Part shown: positions 7,717 through 9,957 of the stretch, piece by piece
Numbering within the stretch: position 1 is the stretch's first letter
How the letters are laid out: each line of letters starts with the position of its first letter
Origin: JBBQER01 sp038320885
GTDB lineage: Bacteria; Actinomycetota; Acidimicrobiia; IMCC26256; PALSA-610
Reading direction: 5' to 3'
NCBI GenBank assembly: GCA_038320885.1
Contig: JBBQER010000122.1
Coordinates: 1-9,957 of the forward strand
Length of the DNA: 9,957 bases
Position numbers and translations under genes: made by a program
The notes under the pieces: generated by a model
Seen by the model: the letters and a program-made list of their open reading frames with translations, nothing else
What the model was told of the DNA's origin: nothing
Database searches by the model: none

Positions 7717-9860
7717 GGCTCGTTGGTCAAGATCGCCTCTACTTCGCGATCGGGCGCGTTCAGCGCGCCGGTCCTCCGGACCTTGTGCCAACTCGTGCGC
7801 ACGCCGCTGAGCGCCGTCGACAACGAATGAACCACGACGAGATACATGAGCTGGCGATAGACCAACTGTTGGAGTGGGAGCGCCCAGAGATCGCGCAAGG
7901 GTTCTCGATCGAGGCGCAACGCGTACACAGTGACGACGAGTTGAATGAGCGTGAAGCCGAGCCAGTAGGCGATCACCGCCCGGCGGTCGAGAAAGAGCAA
8001 CCCGTACACGGCGAAGAGGTCGACGACCGGGCCCAGTATCGGGAACACGATCTGGAACAGCACGAGATACGGCAGGCCGATCCATCCGAGTCGGCGCGAG
8101 TCGCCGCCCTCGATGACCGCGCGCCGGTGTTTCCACGCACTCTGCATCGTGCCGTACGACCACCGGTAGCGCTGGCGCCAAAGGTCGTGCAGACCCTGCG
8201 GTACCTCGGTCAACGCGACGGCGCGTGGTTCGTACACGACAGTCCATCCGGCCCGGTGCAACGCCATCGTGAGATCGGTGTCCTCTGCGAGCGTGTCGGC
8301 GGAGAACCCGCCGACCTCGGCGAGGGCACGTGCGCGGAACGCGCCGATCGCCCCGGGCACCGTCGGCATGCACCCGAGCGTGTCGTACATGCGGCGATCG
8401 AGGTTGAACCCCATCGTGTACTCGAGATGCTGCCAGCGTCCGAGAAGGCGGTGCCGGTTCGCGACCTTGGTATTCCCGGAGACGGCTCCCACCCGTTCGT
8501 CTTGCATCGGACGTACGAGCCGCGCGAGTGCTCCCGGGGTGAAGGCGGTGTCGCCGTCGACGGTCACGATCACCTGGCCGCGCGCTCGTTGCAGGCCCAC
8601 GTTAAGCGCGTGGGATTTTCCGGCGTTCGCCTGGCGCAACAGCGCGCATCGTGACGAACCGAACTCCGCAATCAGCCGGTCGACGATCGTGGCGGTCGTG
8701 TCGGTGGAGCCGTCATCGATCACGATGACTTCGAAGTCCGCATAATCCTGGGTGCACAAGGAACGCACCGATGCTTCGATGCCGGCTGCTTCGTTGAAGG
8801 CGGGGACGAGCACGCTCACCGCAGGAGTGAACGCGGGCTCGGCGCCGAGGATGCGGCGCGAGTGGCGGCGGGCGCAGGCCAGCGCCACTACCAGTCGAGC
8901 GAGAGCGAGCAGTCCTACAACGAGCGCGGCGATCGTGAACGCGGCGGCGAGCCACTCGCCCGCGCGCAGCGCCACCGGTAATGCTTTGCTCTGTAGCTGT
9001 TCGACCTCGCCGACGGTTGGCATGACCGAGCTGCGCGGGACGCGTGCGACATCGCCGACGGTGACGAACTTGTATCCGCGTGCCTGCAACGACGGAATGA
9101 GCTGTTCGAGCGCGGCGACCGTACGCGACCGATCGCCGCCGCCGTCGTGCATCAGCACGATGGCGCCTTGCGAGCCGCTCGGCGTCGCCCGCCGCACGAT
9201 GTCGGCGACGCTCGCCGTCGTTCGCCAGTCTTCGGTGTTGAGCGTTGACAGCACGATGAGGTAGCCCTCGTCTGCAACCTTCTGCCAGCTCCGAAGCTCT
9301 TCGGCGTCGACCGCATCCGGTGTGCTCGAGTACGGAGGCCGCCACAGGGCGGTGTGCCGGCCGATCGCGGCTGAGAGGGACAGCTCGGTGAGGCGAAGCT
9401 CGAGCTTCGTGCGCCATTCCGGGATGTTGCTCACGTCGACGTGGGTGAACGTGTGATTCCCGATCTCGTCGCCGCGGCCGATCTCGCGGCGGAGCAAGTC
9501 ACGATGATCGGCGGCATGGCTGCCGATGACGAAGAACGTCGCCGGAACGTGATAGCGATCGAGCACGTCGAGGACGCGCGGTGTCCAAGCGGCATCGGGC
9601 CCGTCGTCGAAGGTGAGCGCGATCCGTCGGGTACCCGGTGACAGCGAACGTATCGAGCGGTTCGAAAGATCCATGATCGATCCGACGCGCTTCATGTCGG
9701 CTAGCGGTAGCGATACCGCGTGGTCTTGGGTCGAGGCGCGCCCCACCTGGGAGTGTGCGTAACCCTGCAGCACGAGCGCGAGCGCGATGGTCGCCATCAC
9801 CGCGGCCAACGCGAACCAGTGCGCGCTCAACCGATCGCCCGCCTTCGAGCCGCTGGTCAC
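7713..9860 (-). CDS. Bifunctional polysaccharide deacetylase / family 2 glycosyltransferase membrane protein
   Basis: The 715-residue protein joins two enzymes. After a membrane anchor (about 14-34) comes a NodB-type deacetylase: TFDDGPD (83-89, D85 and D86), HTFTH (136-140, metal-binding H136 and H140), RPPY (174-177), DW (211-212) and LMHDGGGDRS (236-245). A second membrane segment (about 302-330) leads to a GT2 synthase domain: VSVLVPAFNE (348-357), DDGS (382-385), DGD (435-437), PGAIGAFR (502-509), EDTD (526-529) and QRYRW (563-567). The D, DxD, D, QxxRW set marks processive enzymes. Further membrane segments lie near 594-620, 626-648 and 665-685. The predicted layout puts the deacetylase outside and the transferase inside the cell. 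This matches a system that makes, exports and de-N-acetylates an amino-sugar polymer, as PgaB/PgaC do for poly-GlcNAc in two proteins; the actual sugar is unknown. The GTG start shares four bases (GTGA) with the stop of the upstream gene, and no strong ribosome site is seen. Confidence 0.92.
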   Translation of the reverse strand: MTSGSKAGDRLSAHWFALAAVMATIALALVLQGYAHSQVGRASTQDHAVSLPLADMKRVGSIMDLSNRSIRSLSPGTRRIALTFDDGPDAAWTPRVLDVLDRYHVPATFFVIGSHAADHRDLLRREIGRGDEIGNHTFTHVDVSNIPEWRTKLELRLTELSLSAAIGRHTALWRPPYSSTPDAVDAEELRSWQKVADEGYLIVLSTLNTEDWRTTASVADIVRRATPSGSQGAIVLMHDGGGDRSRTVAALEQLIPSLQARGYKFVTVGDVARVPRSSVMPTVGEVEQLQSKALPVALRAGEWLAAAFTIAALVVGLLALARLVVALACARRHSRRILGAEPAFTPAVSVLVPAFNEAAGIEASVRSLCTQDYADFEVIVIDDGSTDTTATIVDRLIAEFGSSRCALLRQANAGKSHALNVGLQRARGQVIVTVDGDTAFTPGALARLVRPMQDERVGAVSGNTKVANRHRLLGRWQHLEYTMGFNLDRRMYDTLGCMPTVPGAIGAFRARALAEVGGFSADTLAEDTDLTMALHRAGWTVVYEPRAVALTEVPQGLHDLWRQRYRWSYGTMQSAWKHRRAVIEGGDSRRLGWIGLPYLVLFQIVFPILGPVVDLFAVYGLLFLDRRAVIAYWLGFTLIQLVVTVYALRLDREPLRDLWALPLQQLVYRQLMYLVVVHSLSTALSGVRTSWHKVRRTGALNAPDREVEAILTNEP

Positions 9861-9957
9861 AGCTTGCTACGACCTTTTCCCTGACCGGGTTTCGTCGACG
9901 GCGGTCCGTGCGGCGTCGACGTCGGCGGGCCGTGCTTCTTCGTCGTCGTGGTGACCG
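9857..9957 (-). CDS. C-terminal end of an unidentified protein with a Pro/Thr/Lys-rich tail (runs off the right edge)
   Basis: Reading leftward from the edge gives 32 codons and a TGA that overlaps the GTG of the deacetylase-glycosyltransferase gene (GTGA, 9857-9860). The peptide is low in complexity: four threonines, then KKHGPP, an imperfect eight-residue repeat (HGPPTSTP, HGPPSTKP), and a basic end GQGKGRSKL. It resembles the disordered tails of actinobacterial cell-wall or membrane proteins such as penicillin-binding proteins, but the catalytic part is outside the window and the gene cannot be named. The overlap suggests one operon, so its identity would help explain the polymer made by the next gene. 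I count it as coding because of the overlap and the open frame; the short length limits confidence. Confidence 0.6.
   Translation of the reverse strand, partial: VTTTTKKHGPPTSTPHGPPSTKPGQGKGRSKL

Noticed and set aside
7371..8654. A 427-codon plus-strand open frame over the small barrel gene and the glycosyltransferase domain
   Set aside because: It overlaps two genes with clear family motifs, and its own product shows none.
9890..9957. CGTCGT/CGACGA-rich stretch at the right edge as a CRISPR or tandem repeat
   Set aside because: It is read in frame as Thr- and Pro-rich codons of a protein tail; unit lengths are irregular and there are no spacers.

Overview
The window looks like a piece of chromosome from a high-GC actinobacterium, most likely of the Acidimicrobiia type or a close relative. 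The evidence is the very high GC content, the frequent GTG starts, a GyrB that ends in the NAKDVRFLDV tail typical of actinobacterial GyrB, a GyrA breakage site with the mycobacterial-type GDASIYD motif, and a secreted protein with the 'CFAVG / ERWNG..W.I..SPN' repeats common in such genomes. Taxonomy is an inference from these features; no rRNA or tRNA is present to anchor it.

Layout from left to right. (1) On the minus strand, 1-338 is the N-terminal part of a secreted repeat protein that runs off the left edge. (2) A divergent 158-base (or 170-base) intergenic region leads to a small DUF952 protein at 509-871 (+). (3) A two-gene minus-strand operon, MaoC-like hydratase (1677-2132) then SDR oxidoreductase (889-1680), has an ATGA stop/start overlap; together they suggest acyl-CoA or related lipid chemistry. 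(4) Divergent from it is a type IIA topoisomerase operon, gyrB-type (2205-4184) then gyrA-type (4209-6647). (5) A DsbA-like protein with one cysteine (6659-7333, minus) converges on the topoisomerase operon. (6) A small predicted alpha/beta-barrel protein (7417-7716, +) is divergent from the DsbA-like gene. (7) A 715-residue fusion of a NodB-type polysaccharide deacetylase and a processive family 2 glycosyltransferase (7713-9860, minus) is preceded by the last 32 codons of another gene (9857-9957, minus), with a GTGA overlap.

The main points of interest are as follows. The 72-base region between maoC and gyrB holds a 28-base near-perfect palindrome (12 of 14 positions symmetric), a strong operator candidate that could control both the lipid-type operon and the topoisomerase operon. 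The GyrA-type subunit has a gyrase-like catalytic half, but blade 1 of its C-terminal domain is about nine residues shorter than usual and lacks the GyrA box; a degenerate box (QARGGSG) remains only in the last blade. This raises the question of whether the enzyme supercoils DNA or acts as a relaxing/decatenating enzyme. The deacetylase-glycosyltransferase fusion has a membrane layout that puts polymerisation in the cytoplasm and deacetylation outside.

Gene packing is dense. All three convergent junctions are tight (17 bases, 11 bases, and a 4-base overlap). No gene-free stretch exceeds 300 bases, and I see no mobile element, CRISPR array, tRNA or rRNA. Apart from the points above, the region is ordinary chromosome, and I do not see a clear multi-gene system of a new kind.
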